NCBI RefSeq assembly: GCF_000011085.1
Contig: NC_006396.1
Span: 2,356,001-2,420,000, forward strand
DNA: 64,000 nucleotides
From: Haloarcula marismortui ATCC 43049
Lineage (GTDB): Archaea > Halobacteriota > Halobacteria > Halobacteriales > Haloarculaceae
Direction: 5' to 3'
Positions 1-8,988 of the stretch are shown here, one piece after another. A program made the position numbers and the translations under genes. The first letter of the stretch is position 1; each line of letters begins with the position of its first letter. Below the pieces are notes generated by a model. The model had not been told where the DNA came from. It saw only the letters and a list, made by a program, of their open reading frames with translations, and did no database searches.

Positions 1-134
1 CACGCGGCGAGCATCCGCGGCCAGTCGCCGGCCCTGTCGTACGCGATGACGAGATTCGCTGCGGGAATCGTCACGTCACAGGCAGGACACTGCCCGAGCG
101 GTGGGTCAACCGTTTCTGTGTCACTGTCCCACAT
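1..134 (-). CDS. Small CPxC zinc-ribbon-like protein, N-terminal part only
   Basis: The reading frame starts at an ATG at 134-132 and runs off the left edge of the window, so only 44 codons are visible. The visible part has an acidic start followed by QCPACDVTIPAANLVIAYD, with a CPxC pair that could be half of a zinc site; the second pair would lie outside the window. Small zinc-ribbon proteins of this kind are common in haloarchaea and usually have no assigned role. Function is not known. Confidence 0.55.
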   Translation of the reverse strand, partial: MWDSDTETVDPPLGQCPACDVTIPAANLVIAYDRAGDWPRMLAA

Positions 135-194
135 GCATCGAGCTACGCACTCAATACATATTGTTATCAGGCTCCTACGGAGTGTGCGGCACGT

Positions 195-479
195 TTACGT
201 GTCGTCGCTGTCCTGTGGCGGCCGCTCGGATAATCGGTCGAACCGACGCTGTGTCTCGCTCGCCCGGTTATCGGTTTCGTCGGGCTCATGGATTACATCC
301 ACAAGCGCCGCGTCTGCAACAGTGATTTCCAGAACCACGTCGGCCGTCCGCGCCTCGGTCGGCAGTTCGGTCGCCGCAATATCGAGGGCAGACAGTCCGT
401 CCTCGGTGTCCACTTCCAGCGTGGCGATCCCGTCTTCGATCCGGTCGACGACGGCGGTGTAGGTTCCGTCAGGTAGCAT
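195..479 (-). CDS. DUF3006 family protein
   Basis: A small acidic protein of 94 residues starting MLPDGTYTAVVDRIEDG, which resembles the DUF3006 beta-rich domain. A longer frame upstream exists, but the ATG at 479-477 overlaps the last base of the stop codon of the preceding metallo-beta-lactamase gene (TAATG arrangement), which argues for this start and for translational coupling. DUF3006 genes are often found next to ComEC-like secreted metallo-beta-lactamase genes in bacteria and haloarchaea, and the same pairing is seen here. The biochemical role of DUF3006 is unknown. Confidence 0.75.
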   Translation of the reverse strand: MLPDGTYTAVVDRIEDGIATLEVDTEDGLSALDIAATELPTEARTADVVLEITVADAALVDVIHEPDETDNRASETQRRFDRLSERPPQDSDDT

Positions 480-1915
480 TAGTAGCTCCGTTTCAGTATG
501 GTCTCGTTGTCGGCGTCGGTCACAGTGACTGTGTCGCCGCCGTTGTTCCATATCGGACGCCCCGACCCCCAGTAAAGGTCGGTGTCCGTGTCGGTGCCGC
601 TGCCGGTGTGCAGCGTCACGGTTTCGTCCGGGCCGAGAGTGAATCCGTCGGGGACGGTGTAGCTGTGGCCGGCGTCATCGCTGACCGTCCAGCCGCCCAT
701 TTCCAGCGGCTCCGCGCCCGCGTTCCGGAACACGACGTACTCGTCGTTGAGGTTGTCCCGGTCGTCGCCCGCCGCATCGGCGCGCACCCGGTCGATAATC
801 AGGTCGCCACTTGTGTTCTCGGCGGGCGTTCCCCCGTCAGTTGCGGTTGGGCCCGGTGTATCAGTCCGCGGGGACGAGCGGGGCAGGTAGGTCGCTCGCG
901 GCGTAACCGATTCGGTCGCACCCGGCGCAATCGGGTCCCCAGTGCGGAGTGACAGCGGGTCGGTCGGCGCTGCCCGCTGCGTGCTGACGGTCACAGCGGT
1001 CCCGTTGCTAGTCAAGACGGTGTCCCCGTGGGTTGCGGTCCAGTATGCCGGAACCGAACGCGCCGTAAGGCGCTGGAGCGTCTCGTTGTTCGGATGGCCG
1101 TACTGCGAATCGTAGGCGCTCGAGACCACCACGGTCCGGGGGTCGACGGCGTCGAGTAGCGGCCCGCTCGTGCTTAACGCGCTGCCGTGGTGGCCGGCTT
1201 TCAGTACGGTGGCCCTGAGCGCCGCTCCGTAGGTATCGACGAGATACGCCTCCTGGTCGTCCTCCGCATCGCCGGTAAAGAGAAAGCTCGTCTCACCGTG
1301 CTCGATTCGGAGGACGATGTTGTTCTCGTTTCGCGCCGCGTTTTCCAGATACGGCTCCGGCGGGCCGAGCACGGTCGTCTCGACGCCGGAAAACGGAATC
1401 CGGTCGCCCTCGCGCGTTTCGTACAGCGTCACGTTGTGGGCTTCGACGGCGTCGAGGTACCGCTCGTAGGTCTGCGTGCTCGCGGCGATACCGGGGTCGT
1501 ACACCGCACCGACGCCGCTTTTCTCGGTCTCGTAGTGCCTGATGACGGCCGCATTACCACCAATGTGGTCGGCGTCGTTGTGCGAGACGACGAAGTGGTC
1601 TATGCGGTCGATGCCCTGCCGGTCGAGGTACTGGAGGACGTACTCGCCGTCGTCGGTGAAGTCCCCGGAGTCGATGAGCATCGTCTCGTTGTCTGGGCTG
1701 ACCAGCAGGGTCGCCACCGACTGGCCGACGTTGATGAAGTGGACCTCTAACGTCCCGTTCGCCGCGGCCGGTGAGGGTGCGTCCGGCGTCGTCGTCTCGG
1801 TCGCGGTCGACTGATCCGCGCTGCTGTCTACCCCGTTTGCCACGAACCCGCCACAGCCGGCAAGCACCAGTAGCGCCGCGACTGCCAAGGACTCGACACG
1901 GGGACTCCGTACCAT
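479..1915 (-). CDS. Secreted lipoprotein: ComEC-like metallo-beta-lactamase with C-terminal lamin-tail domain
   Basis: 478 residues. The N terminus has a hydrophobic signal with lipobox LAGC (about residues 18-21), so it is probably lipid-anchored outside the membrane. Residues about 55-330 form a metallo-beta-lactamase fold like the C-terminal domain of the competence protein ComEC/Rec2; the metal-binding motif SHNDADH is seen, and later FLFTGDAEDD and KAGHHGS. The last roughly 110 residues resemble a lamin-tail domain (VVFRNAGAEPLEMGGW). The linker is rich in Thr, Pro and Ser. In ComEC this domain is thought to be a nuclease acting on the non-transported DNA strand; here there is no membrane channel part, so an extracellular nuclease or phosphodiesterase role is inference. 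It is coupled to the DUF3006 gene downstream. Confidence 0.85.
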   Translation of the reverse strand: MVRSPRVESLAVAALLVLAGCGGFVANGVDSSADQSTATETTTPDAPSPAAANGTLEVHFINVGQSVATLLVSPDNETMLIDSGDFTDDGEYVLQYLDRQGIDRIDHFVVSHNDADHIGGNAAVIRHYETEKSGVGAVYDPGIAASTQTYERYLDAVEAHNVTLYETREGDRIPFSGVETTVLGPPEPYLENAARNENNIVLRIEHGETSFLFTGDAEDDQEAYLVDTYGAALRATVLKAGHHGSALSTSGPLLDAVDPRTVVVSSAYDSQYGHPNNETLQRLTARSVPAYWTATHGDTVLTSNGTAVTVSTQRAAPTDPLSLRTGDPIAPGATESVTPRATYLPRSSPRTDTPGPTATDGGTPAENTSGDLIIDRVRADAAGDDRDNLNDEYVVFRNAGAEPLEMGGWTVSDDAGHSYTVPDGFTLGPDETVTLHTGSGTDTDTDLYWGSGRPIWNNGGDTVTVTDADNETILKRSY

Positions 1916-2013
1916 TCCGTCTGTCTACGTGGCCGAGTTATTTGGTACCACTTACCAACTACGTGCCACGGGACAGGGCATATCGTCGCTAGCTCAGAAC
2001 GACGGCACGCCGG

Positions 2014-2646
2014 TCAGTAGTTCGCGGTCTCGGGCGTCTGTGGCGAGTCCGTCGGTCGCAACAGGTGGACGCGCCCGGCGAGGAACCCCAACAAAAGGCC
2101 GGTGAAGTGTGCGATGAGCGCGACGCCGGGGTTCGCGGTCGCGAGCGTGATCGCCGCGGCGACGCCGCCGGCCAGCGCCAACTGGACGCGCGGCGCGAGT
2201 TCGAACCCACCGATGACAGTGTCAGTCAGGCGGTTTGCGGCAAGCAGATAGCCAAAGAGCGCAAACACCGCGCCGCTGGCCCCGAGGACGGAGACGTGGC
2301 TGACCATCCCAGGAACGAGCGGGCCGACAAGGCTGGCAATCGAGACCTGCGAGACGCCGGCGAGTGCGCCGGTCGAGAGGAAGAAGGCGTGGAATCGGAG
2401 CGGCGACGTCCGGCGTTCGAGGACGACACCGGCGAGCGCCACTCCGACGGCGTTTGCGATGAGATGCGACAGGCCAGCATGTGCGTACACGCTGGTGACG
2501 AGTGTCCAGGGACGACTGAACAGCGGGGGCGAGAGGGCGAACAGGCTCCGCGGGGCGGTCACCACGCCGACGGCCTGCTGTGCGAGGAACACAGCACCGA
2601 TGACCGCCAGCGTGACCACGGTTGGGCTTTGTCGCAACGGCTTCAT
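2014..2646 (-). CDS. Rhomboid-family intramembrane serine protease
   Basis: 210 residues from the ATG at 2646 (MKPLRQSPTVV); a longer frame upstream lacks hydrophobic character and would run into the divergent gene's promoter. Six or so hydrophobic segments are seen. Rhomboid motifs: HAGLSHLIANAVG near the second membrane segment, the catalytic serine motif GASGAVFALFG, and a later histidine in AHFTGLLLGFLAG. These match the Ser/His catalytic pair of rhomboids, which cleave membrane proteins within the bilayer. Transcribed divergently from the next gene, with 81 bp between starts. Confidence 0.85.
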   Translation of the reverse strand: MKPLRQSPTVVTLAVIGAVFLAQQAVGVVTAPRSLFALSPPLFSRPWTLVTSVYAHAGLSHLIANAVGVALAGVVLERRTSPLRFHAFFLSTGALAGVSQVSIASLVGPLVPGMVSHVSVLGASGAVFALFGYLLAANRLTDTVIGGFELAPRVQLALAGGVAAAITLATANPGVALIAHFTGLLLGFLAGRVHLLRPTDSPQTPETANY

Positions 2647-2727
2647 TGTGCCGATATTGTCGCTCTCAACACAAGAAACGCTCGGACAGCCCTCCGTTTC
2701 AGAACGCATACGTGGCATCGTCGCGTT

Positions 2728-3027
2728 ATGTCGCGTATGTCCGAACTGACCGACACCCTCACCGCGGCGTTCGCAGACGAGACCGATGACGAAATCGCAC
2801 AGACGGCCGCCGAGAACATCGCCGACTTCGCCGAGGAGTACGACGAGGATCTGACGAGCGACCGCGTCACCGACCTGCTCGCGGACGCGCCTTACGACGG
2901 GTTCGACCGCCAGTTCAACTGGGTCATCGGCGAACTCGCCGCTGAAAATGAGGACTGCACCGACTCCCGGCCGTTCCGTATCGACGGGTTCGGCGAACTC
3001 GCCGCCGACCCCGACGTCGGGACCTGA
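2728..3027 (+). CDS. Small acidic haloarchaeal protein of unknown function
   Basis: 99 residues starting MSRMSELTDTLTAAF; a second ATG three codons in is also possible. Very acidic and probably helical in its first half, with a Trp-containing central part (FDRQFNWVIGEL) that looks folded. No known catalytic motif was recognised. It ends 5 bp before the DUF123 protein, so the two genes are probably one transcription unit. A conserved small haloarchaeal protein is likely but the function is unknown. Confidence 0.65.
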   Translation: MSRMSELTDTLTAAFADETDDEIAQTAAENIADFAEEYDEDLTSDRVTDLLADAPYDGFDRQFNWVIGELAAENEDCTDSRPFRIDGFGELAADPDVGT

Positions 3028-3032
3028 GTGAC

Positions 3033-3482
3033 ATGCCTGGCGGAACCTACACGCTGATTCTCGAACGAATCGCCGGCGGGCCGATTGCGGTCGGCGCGCT
3101 GGGCGAAATCGAGTTCCCGGCGGGCTGGTACGCCTACACCGGGAGTGCGCTGGGTAGCGGCGGTTTCGGTCGCATCGACCGCCACCGCGCGGTCGCTGCC
3201 GGCGACAACGACACCCGGCACTGGCACATCGACTACCTGCTCGGCCACGCGGCGACGGCTGTCGACCGGGTCGTCACGACCGAGGCCGACATCGAATGCG
3301 CCGTCGCCAAGCGTGTCGACGGGCCGACAGCGGAGGGGTTCGACCGCATCGACGCCTTCGGCTGTTCTGACTGTGACTGTCGCTCACATCTGATACACCA
3401 CGAGCAGCGGGAGCAACTGGTCGACGCGGTGACCGACGCCCACGAGGCCGCCGGAGAGGAGACAGCAACCGCGACCGAGTAG
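3033..3482 (+). CDS. DUF123 / GIY-YIG-like domain protein
   Basis: 149 residues. The pattern FPAGWYAYTGSALGSGGFGRI followed by HWHIDYLLGHA and a cysteine cluster FGCSDCDCRSHL is characteristic of DUF123, a GIY-YIG-related domain that in some archaea is fused to endonuclease III. Here it is free-standing. A DNA-repair nuclease role is plausible but not shown for the family. Its stop codon abuts that of leuS on the other strand (convergent, no gap). Confidence 0.8.
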   Translation: MPGGTYTLILERIAGGPIAVGALGEIEFPAGWYAYTGSALGSGGFGRIDRHRAVAAGDNDTRHWHIDYLLGHAATAVDRVVTTEADIECAVAKRVDGPTAEGFDRIDAFGCSDCDCRSHLIHHEQREQLVDAVTDAHEAAGEETATATE

Positions 3483-6161
3483 TCAGGAGATGTGAATCGC
3501 GGGCTTGTTCGGTCGGGCCTTGGCCGCGAGGTCGTCGTCAGGCGCGGCCCGCCGAACGACGACATCGCAGCCGAACTCGTCTTCGAACAGCCACGCGGCC
3601 TGCTGGAGCGTATCGAGTTCGCGCTCGCCGTCGATAATCGGTTCGAGGCCCGCCCCGCGGTCGGCCAGGCGGTCGGCGAACTCGGCGGCCGTGTCGCCGT
3701 GCTGCTTGATACCCTCGTCGGCCATGATTTCGCCGACGATGGCGTCGTCGGGGTCAGACTCGCGGGCGATTTCGTAGGCGCGGTACTTCCAGTCGGCGGC
3801 AACGACGAGTTCGATCTCGTTCGGTTCGTCGATGTCGACGACCTCTGTGATTTCGCGCACGTCGTCGAGCGTCCGCCGGACGACCTGCCGCTCGATGCGG
3901 TAATCGTCCACGTCACGGAGCGGTTCTGGCCACCGGCTCTCGGCGACGAGGCCGTCCTCGTCGAGCAGCTGCCACATCTCCTCGGCGAGGAACGGCGCGA
4001 TCGGGGCAACTAGGCCAGCGAGCACACGCAAGCCGCGGCTGTAGGCGAACTGGTAGGGACGGTCGTAGCCCGCGTAGCGCCCCAGTAGGCGGGCGAAGCG
4101 CTGTATCTCGCCGATAACGCGATGGAAGCGAAAGCGGTCGTACTCCTCGGTAACGGCCGCGATAGTCCGGTCGATTTCCCGCTCTAAGTACGTGTCGTGG
4201 TCGGTGCTCTCGGTCCGTGTCTCCGTTCGGTCGGTGTATTCCGTGACAAGGCGATACAGCGTCTGCTGGAAGTCGTAGGCCGTGGAGACGTCCTTCACGG
4301 TCCACTCGAAGTCCTGCGAGGGGTGGGCCGCCGAGAGGACAAACAGCCGCGTCGTCTCGGCCCCGTACTCGTGGGGCGCGATGTCGTTGCCCTTCGATTT
4401 GGACATCTTCTCGCCGCTGTGAAGCACCGTCCCCTGATTGATGAGTCGCTCGACCGGTTCTTCCCGGTCCAGCAGGCCGATGTCCGACAGCGCGCGGGTG
4501 AAAAAGCGTATATAGAGGAGGTGCAGCACTGCGTGTTCCTCGCCGCCGACGTACACGTCGACCGGGAGCCACTCGTCGGCGGTTTTCTGGTCGAAGGGCG
4601 CGTCCGCGAAGTGCGGCGAGAGATACCTGAGGAAGTACCACGAGGAGTCGACAAACGTGTCCATCGTGTCCGTCTCCCGCACCGCGTCGGCCCCGCAGTC
4701 GGGACAGCTCGTCTGTTTCCACTCCTCTGCGGCGTCGAGTGGGTTCCCCGTCGTCTGGACGTAGTCGGGCAGTTCCACCGGGAGGTCCTCCTCGGGGACC
4801 GGAACGTGACCGCAGTCGTCGCAGTGGACGATGGGGATCGGCGTCCCCCAGTAGCGCTGCCGCGAGATGAGCCAGTCCCGCAGGCGGTAGGTCACCGCGG
4901 ACTCGGCGGCCTCGTGCTCGCGCAGGCGCTCGCGGGCGGCGGAACTGGCGAGGCCGTCGTACTCGCCACTGTCCATGAGCATCCCGTCGCCGGTGTAGGG
5001 TGCGTGTGGCAGGTCCGTTCCGCTGCCGTCGACCGGTTCGACAGCCTGCTCGACGGGCAGGTCGTGTTCGTCGGCGAAGGCGTGGTCCTGTTCGTTGTGA
5101 GCCGGCACGCCCATCACCGCACCCGTGCCCACGTCGTCAAGCACGTACGCGGCAACGTACACCGGCAGTTCCTCGCCGGTGTACGGGTGGGTCGCGATGA
5201 GGTCCGTCTCGACGCCGCTCATCCCGGCGTCATCCGTGCTCGCCACCGACTCCACGTAGTCGGCGACATCGTCGTCCGCCTCGGCCAGCGCCCGGGCGAG
5301 GTCGTGGCCCGGCGACAGCGCCAGATATGTCGCGCCATATACCGTGTCGAGCCGCGTCGTGAACGCCTCAACGGTCCCGTGGTCGTCGTGACCGACTGAG
5401 AAGGCGACGCGAGCACCTTCTTGTCGACCGATCCAGTTGCGCTGGCTGTCCCGGACGCCGTCGGGCCATCCCTCCAAGTCGTCGAGCCCGTGATACAGCT
5501 CCTCGGCGTAGTCGGTGATGGCGAAGAACCACTGGTCGAGGTCTCGCTGCTCAACGTCCGTTCCACAGCGCCAGCAGACACCGCCACCGTGGGTGTGGCT
5601 GTGGCCAGTGCCAGCAGTCGTTTCGCCTTCATCGGCTTCCGGCGGCGTTTCGACCTGCGCGTCAGCAAGCACTGTCTCACAGTCCGGACACCAGTTCACC
5701 GTCGCCGCGCCGTAGTCGACCAGCCCCTCATCGTAGAACTGGGTGAACAGCCACTGGTTCCACTGGTAGTAGTCGGGGTCACAGGTAGTGATTTCCCGGG
5801 ACCAGTCGTAGCCAAAGCCCATCTCCCGGAGGTCGTCTTTCATCTGGTCGATACAGGTTCGGGTCCAGGATTCGGGGTCAGTGTCCCGTTTGTAGGCCGC
5901 GTTCTCCGCCGGCAGGCCGAAGGCGTCCCACCCCATCGGGTGAAGCACCTCGTCACCGGCCATCCGCCGATACCGGGCGTACGCGTCGGTAATGGCGTAG
6001 TTTCTGATGTGTCCCATATGCAACGAGCCGGAGGTGTAGGGAAACATTCCCAGCACGTACGTCGGGTCCGTAGCGTCGGTCGGGCATTCGAAAACGCCCT
6101 CTCGCTCCCAGGCCTGCTGCCAGTACTCCTGAACCCGAGCGTGGTCATATCGGCGCGACAT
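3483..6161 (-). CDS. leuS: Leucyl-tRNA synthetase, bacterial type
   Basis: 892 residues, class I synthetase that charges tRNA-Leu. HIGH signature HMGH at residues 48-51 and KMSKSKGND at about 585. A zinc site (NWCPDCETVL and VCWRCGTDVE) precedes the CP1 editing domain, which contains the threonine-rich motif TTRLDTVYGATY and VMGVPAHNEQD. Editing domain after the zinc module and after the WIGRQEG segment is the bacterial arrangement; archaeal-type enzymes place it differently. Haloarchaea are known to carry a LeuRS of bacterial origin. Transcribed alone; a 490 bp non-coding stretch lies upstream. Confidence 0.97.
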   Translation of the reverse strand: MSRRYDHARVQEYWQQAWEREGVFECPTDATDPTYVLGMFPYTSGSLHMGHIRNYAITDAYARYRRMAGDEVLHPMGWDAFGLPAENAAYKRDTDPESWTRTCIDQMKDDLREMGFGYDWSREITTCDPDYYQWNQWLFTQFYDEGLVDYGAATVNWCPDCETVLADAQVETPPEADEGETTAGTGHSHTHGGGVCWRCGTDVEQRDLDQWFFAITDYAEELYHGLDDLEGWPDGVRDSQRNWIGRQEGARVAFSVGHDDHGTVEAFTTRLDTVYGATYLALSPGHDLARALAEADDDVADYVESVASTDDAGMSGVETDLIATHPYTGEELPVYVAAYVLDDVGTGAVMGVPAHNEQDHAFADEHDLPVEQAVEPVDGSGTDLPHAPYTGDGMLMDSGEYDGLASSAARERLREHEAAESAVTYRLRDWLISRQRYWGTPIPIVHCDDCGHVPVPEEDLPVELPDYVQTTGNPLDAAEEWKQTSCPDCGADAVRETDTMDTFVDSSWYFLRYLSPHFADAPFDQKTADEWLPVDVYVGGEEHAVLHLLYIRFFTRALSDIGLLDREEPVERLINQGTVLHSGEKMSKSKGNDIAPHEYGAETTRLFVLSAAHPSQDFEWTVKDVSTAYDFQQTLYRLVTEYTDRTETRTESTDHDTYLEREIDRTIAAVTEEYDRFRFHRVIGEIQRFARLLGRYAGYDRPYQFAYSRGLRVLAGLVAPIAPFLAEEMWQLLDEDGLVAESRWPEPLRDVDDYRIERQVVRRTLDDVREITEVVDIDEPNEIELVVAADWKYRAYEIARESDPDDAIVGEIMADEGIKQHGDTAAEFADRLADRGAGLEPIIDGERELDTLQQAAWLFEDEFGCDVVVRRAAPDDDLAAKARPNKPAIHIS

Positions 6162-6243
6162 TTGCTATCTCGTCCTGTGCTTGCCGCGCACATCAGTGTT
6201 CGGCTAGAAAAGGTGGCGAGTCGTAGTGAGACAGTGGTTGTGT

Positions 6244-6594
6244 ACAGCCAGAAAGCCCCGGCTGTCATCGGACGCGCAGCGTCCGATTGCCCGCGAGAGC
6301 GAAGCTCTCGCCCTGGCTGAACTCGGGGGCCTCGCTGCGGTCCTCACTGCGTTGCGGTCCTTGCTTCGTCCGCCGTCGTTCAGCCAGCCGCCCCTTTCAG
6401 TCCCACCCAGCATAGTTTGGGCAACCATCTACGGGTGGGACTGAAAGGGGCCGCCGTCTCGGCGAACCCCGAGGACACAAGCACCTACCGGAGCGTCGTT
6501 CGAGAGAGCGAAGCTCTCTCGTGATCACGAAAATCTCCGGTTTTCGGACGACAGCGAGTCGCGGGAGCCGAGACGGCAGGGGCTTTCTGGCTGT
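6244..6594. repeat. 351 bp non-coding element with perfect 16 bp terminal inverted repeats and nested hairpins
   Basis: The gap between leuS and the ABC permease is bounded by a perfect 16 bp inverted repeat, ACAGCCAGAAAGCCCC at 6244-6259 and its complement at 6579-6594. Inside: a 19 bp perfect stem (6390-6408 with 6433-6451, 24-nt loop), an 11 bp pair (6453-6463 with 6567-6577), and three 3-nt-loop palindromes at 6267-6287, 6293-6311 and 6501-6521. No convincing ORF and no obvious target-site duplication beside the ends. It could be a miniature transposable element (MITE) remnant, a structured RNA gene, or both. It is not a CRISPR: no direct repeat/spacer pattern. Confidence 0.75.
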
Positions 6595-6650
6595 TCGCAT
6601 TCGATCAACTGCTGCGGGCAGAACCAAGTCCAGAGAAGGTTGTGTCTAGC

Positions 6651-7715
6651 TCATTCCTCGCCGGACTCGTAGTGGTCACCGGCGGCTTCCGGCAGGCGGG
6701 TCTTGCCCACCAGAGCGAGCACGACGATGACGGCGACGAACGGAATCGTCTGGACCAGCGAATCGGGGACGGCGATGACATCGGCCGTCTGGAGACGCAA
6801 CTGGACGGCGTCAAGGCCGGCAAACAGCGTGGTCGATAGCAGCGCGCCGACCGGATTGTAGTTGCCGAACAGATACGCGACGATGGCGATGAATCCCTTG
6901 CCGTTGACCATCGTCGGGCCGTTCCCGGTGAACTGACCGATGTTGATCGCCAACGCGGCCCCACCCATGCCGGAGAAGACACCGGAGAGGAGCACGGCGG
7001 CGTAGCGGACACGGGACACGTCGACGCCGGCGGTGTCAAGCGCCTTCGGGTTCTCGCCGGCGGCCCGGACCCAGCGGCCGAACGTGGTTCGGTTCAGGAC
7101 GTACCACGACGCCGCCACGGCGAGGAACATGATGTACACCGCGGGCGAGGCGTCGAACAGCGCGCCGAAGAACGGGATCTCGGCCAGCGTCGGAACGGTT
7201 ATTGTGTCGAAAGTCCCGACGCTGCTGGTGTTTGGCCCGCCGTAGAACACCTGCGAGGCGAACGGCGCAAGTCCGAGTGCGATGAGCCAGACCGCCAGCC
7301 CAGCGATAATCTGGTCGGCGCGGAACTCGATGCAGACAACGGCGAACACGCCCGCGAGGAGCGTCGACGCAACAATGCCGATGAGGAACCCGAGCCACAG
7401 CGAACCGGTGGCGTCGGCTCCGAAGATGGCTGCGAAGGCGGAGATGATGAGCAGCCCTTCCAGCCCGATATTGATGATCCCACTCTTCTCGGCGAAGATG
7501 CCGCCCAGCGCGGCCAGCACGATCGGAACCGAGAGCCGCAGTGTCGATGACAGCGTCGATTTCGAGGCCAGAACCCAGAATATCTGTCCGGGCGTCGACG
7601 CCGGCGCGAAGAGTCCGAATCCGGCAAGCACAGCCAGTGTGAGGAACGCTGCGGCGGCGATGAGGACCCGACTCGAAGCCGAGCGGAGTCGATCCATAGC
7701 ACTGTCGTTAGTCAT
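6651..7715 (-). CDS. ABC importer permease, BMP/nucleoside type (second permease)
   Basis: 354 residues from ATG 7715; a GTG three codons earlier is possible. Hydrophobic throughout with about nine membrane segments and the motif FAEKSGIINIGLEGLLI, the typical BPD_transp_2 family signature of permeases working with BmpA-type binding proteins. Overlaps the stop of the first permease by 8 bp. It is the last gene of the bmp-ATPase-permease-permease operon. The family imports nucleosides, and in some cases other small molecules. Confidence 0.9.
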   Translation of the reverse strand: MTNDSAMDRLRSASSRVLIAAAAFLTLAVLAGFGLFAPASTPGQIFWVLASKSTLSSTLRLSVPIVLAALGGIFAEKSGIINIGLEGLLIISAFAAIFGADATGSLWLGFLIGIVASTLLAGVFAVVCIEFRADQIIAGLAVWLIALGLAPFASQVFYGGPNTSSVGTFDTITVPTLAEIPFFGALFDASPAVYIMFLAVAASWYVLNRTTFGRWVRAAGENPKALDTAGVDVSRVRYAAVLLSGVFSGMGGAALAINIGQFTGNGPTMVNGKGFIAIVAYLFGNYNPVGALLSTTLFAGLDAVQLRLQTADVIAVPDSLVQTIPFVAVIVVLALVGKTRLPEAAGDHYESGEE

Positions 7716-8988
7716 CAGCACCACCTCCCGCAGTCGCGGTGGCCGGACTGTCTGGCTCGCGTGCTGCGAGCCGCCGGCCGATGATACGGAAGAACTCCGG
7801 CATCGCGACGAACAGGATGATCAGTCCACGGAGGACGCCGACAAGCTGTGGCGGCACGTCGGTCGCGAACGCCACCACGTTCGAGCCGGACTTGAGGACG
7901 CCAAAGAGCAGCGCGGCGAAGACGGCCCCGATCGGGTTGTTGCCGGCGAGGATAGAGACGGTGATCCCGTCGAAACCGTAGCTCGGAATCCCAGTCTGGA
8001 ACTTTCCAAGGGTCATCATCACGAATACGGCCCCGCCGATACCGCCCAGTGCGCCCGACAGCGTGAGCGAGGTCAGGATGGTCCGGGCAGAGTCGACGCC
8101 ACCGTACTCCGCGGCCGCGGGCTGGATACCGGCGGTCCGCAGGTCATAGCCAAAGGCCGTGTGTTCGAGCAGGTAGTAGACGCCGCCGACGAACGCGAGT
8201 GCTATCAGGAGTGCGAGCAGCGAGAAGTCCGTCCGCGGGTCAAACAGGATCGAGGGGAACTGTCCCTCAACGGGTAGGGTCGGGGTCTGTGTCGCCTGGC
8301 TCGTCGGGTCGGCGAAGTGGTTCCGGACGAGATACAGCGTTACCCGTACCGCGACGAAGTTGAGCATAATAGTGGTAATGACCTCGTTCGCGTCGGCGTA
8401 AGCTTTCAGCGCGCCGGGGATCGCACCATAGAGGCCGCCACCGATCGCGCCAGCGAGCAACCCGAGCGGAATAAACAGGACGAGCGCGACCGTCCCGGAG
8501 ACCAGCGAACCGGCCCACAGCACCGTCAGTGCGGCTGCCAGTGCGCCGATGATAAGCTGGCCCTGCGTCCCGATGTTGAAGATGCCCGCACGGAACGCTA
8601 AGGCTACCGAAAGCCCGGTAAACACCAGTATCGTCGTCTCGCGTAGCGTCGCCGCAAACTGTGCGTTCAGCGGCGACCAGCCGCCGGCGAAGGGATCGCC
8701 CAGCGCGCCGAGGAACAGCCGGTTGAACACGTAGAACGGGTCGTAACACAGCGTCGTGGAACCGAACGTGAGGACCGGCGACCGACACGTCGCCAGCAGT
8801 CCCGCGGCAGTGACAATAACCGTCCCAACGACGAGAGAGAGCAATAGCGCCGAGACAGCGATGAGAATCCGCTCGCCGACTGAGGTCTGGCCCAGCCTGA
8901 TCAGTCGCTGGCGGTACTGTGACCACCGGTCGTCCGAGTCCGGTGTCGGCGGGTCGTCCCCGTTCTGCGACGGGCCACCATCGCTCAT
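7708..8988 (-). CDS. ABC importer permease, BMP/nucleoside type (first permease)
   Basis: 426 residues. A charged N-terminal cytosolic tail of about 40 residues is followed by multiple membrane segments; the motif FRAGIFNIGTQGQLIIGAL matches the BPD_transp_2 permease family, paralogous to the next gene. Its ATG overlaps the ATPase stop codon as ATGA (8985-8988), and its own end overlaps the second permease. It should form the heterodimeric channel with that permease. The C-terminal tail is rich in Ala, Gly and Asp. Confidence 0.9.
   Translation of the reverse strand: MSDGGPSQNGDDPPTPDSDDRWSQYRQRLIRLGQTSVGERILIAVSALLLSLVVGTVIVTAAGLLATCRSPVLTFGSTTLCYDPFYVFNRLFLGALGDPFAGGWSPLNAQFAATLRETTILVFTGLSVALAFRAGIFNIGTQGQLIIGALAAALTVLWAGSLVSGTVALVLFIPLGLLAGAIGGGLYGAIPGALKAYADANEVITTIMLNFVAVRVTLYLVRNHFADPTSQATQTPTLPVEGQFPSILFDPRTDFSLLALLIALAFVGGVYYLLEHTAFGYDLRTAGIQPAAAEYGGVDSARTILTSLTLSGALGGIGGAVFVMMTLGKFQTGIPSYGFDGITVSILAGNNPIGAVFAALLFGVLKSGSNVVAFATDVPPQLVGVLRGLIILFVAMPEFFRIIGRRLAAREPDSPATATAGGGADD

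Noticed and set aside
4197..5399. A 400-codon plus-strand frame opposite leuS
   Set aside because: Shadow of leuS; no domain and arginine-rich composition.
6391..6450. Possible CRISPR repeat pair in the leuS upstream gap
   Set aside because: The two 18-mers are inverted, not direct, and there is only one spacer-sized loop, so this is a stem rather than an array.
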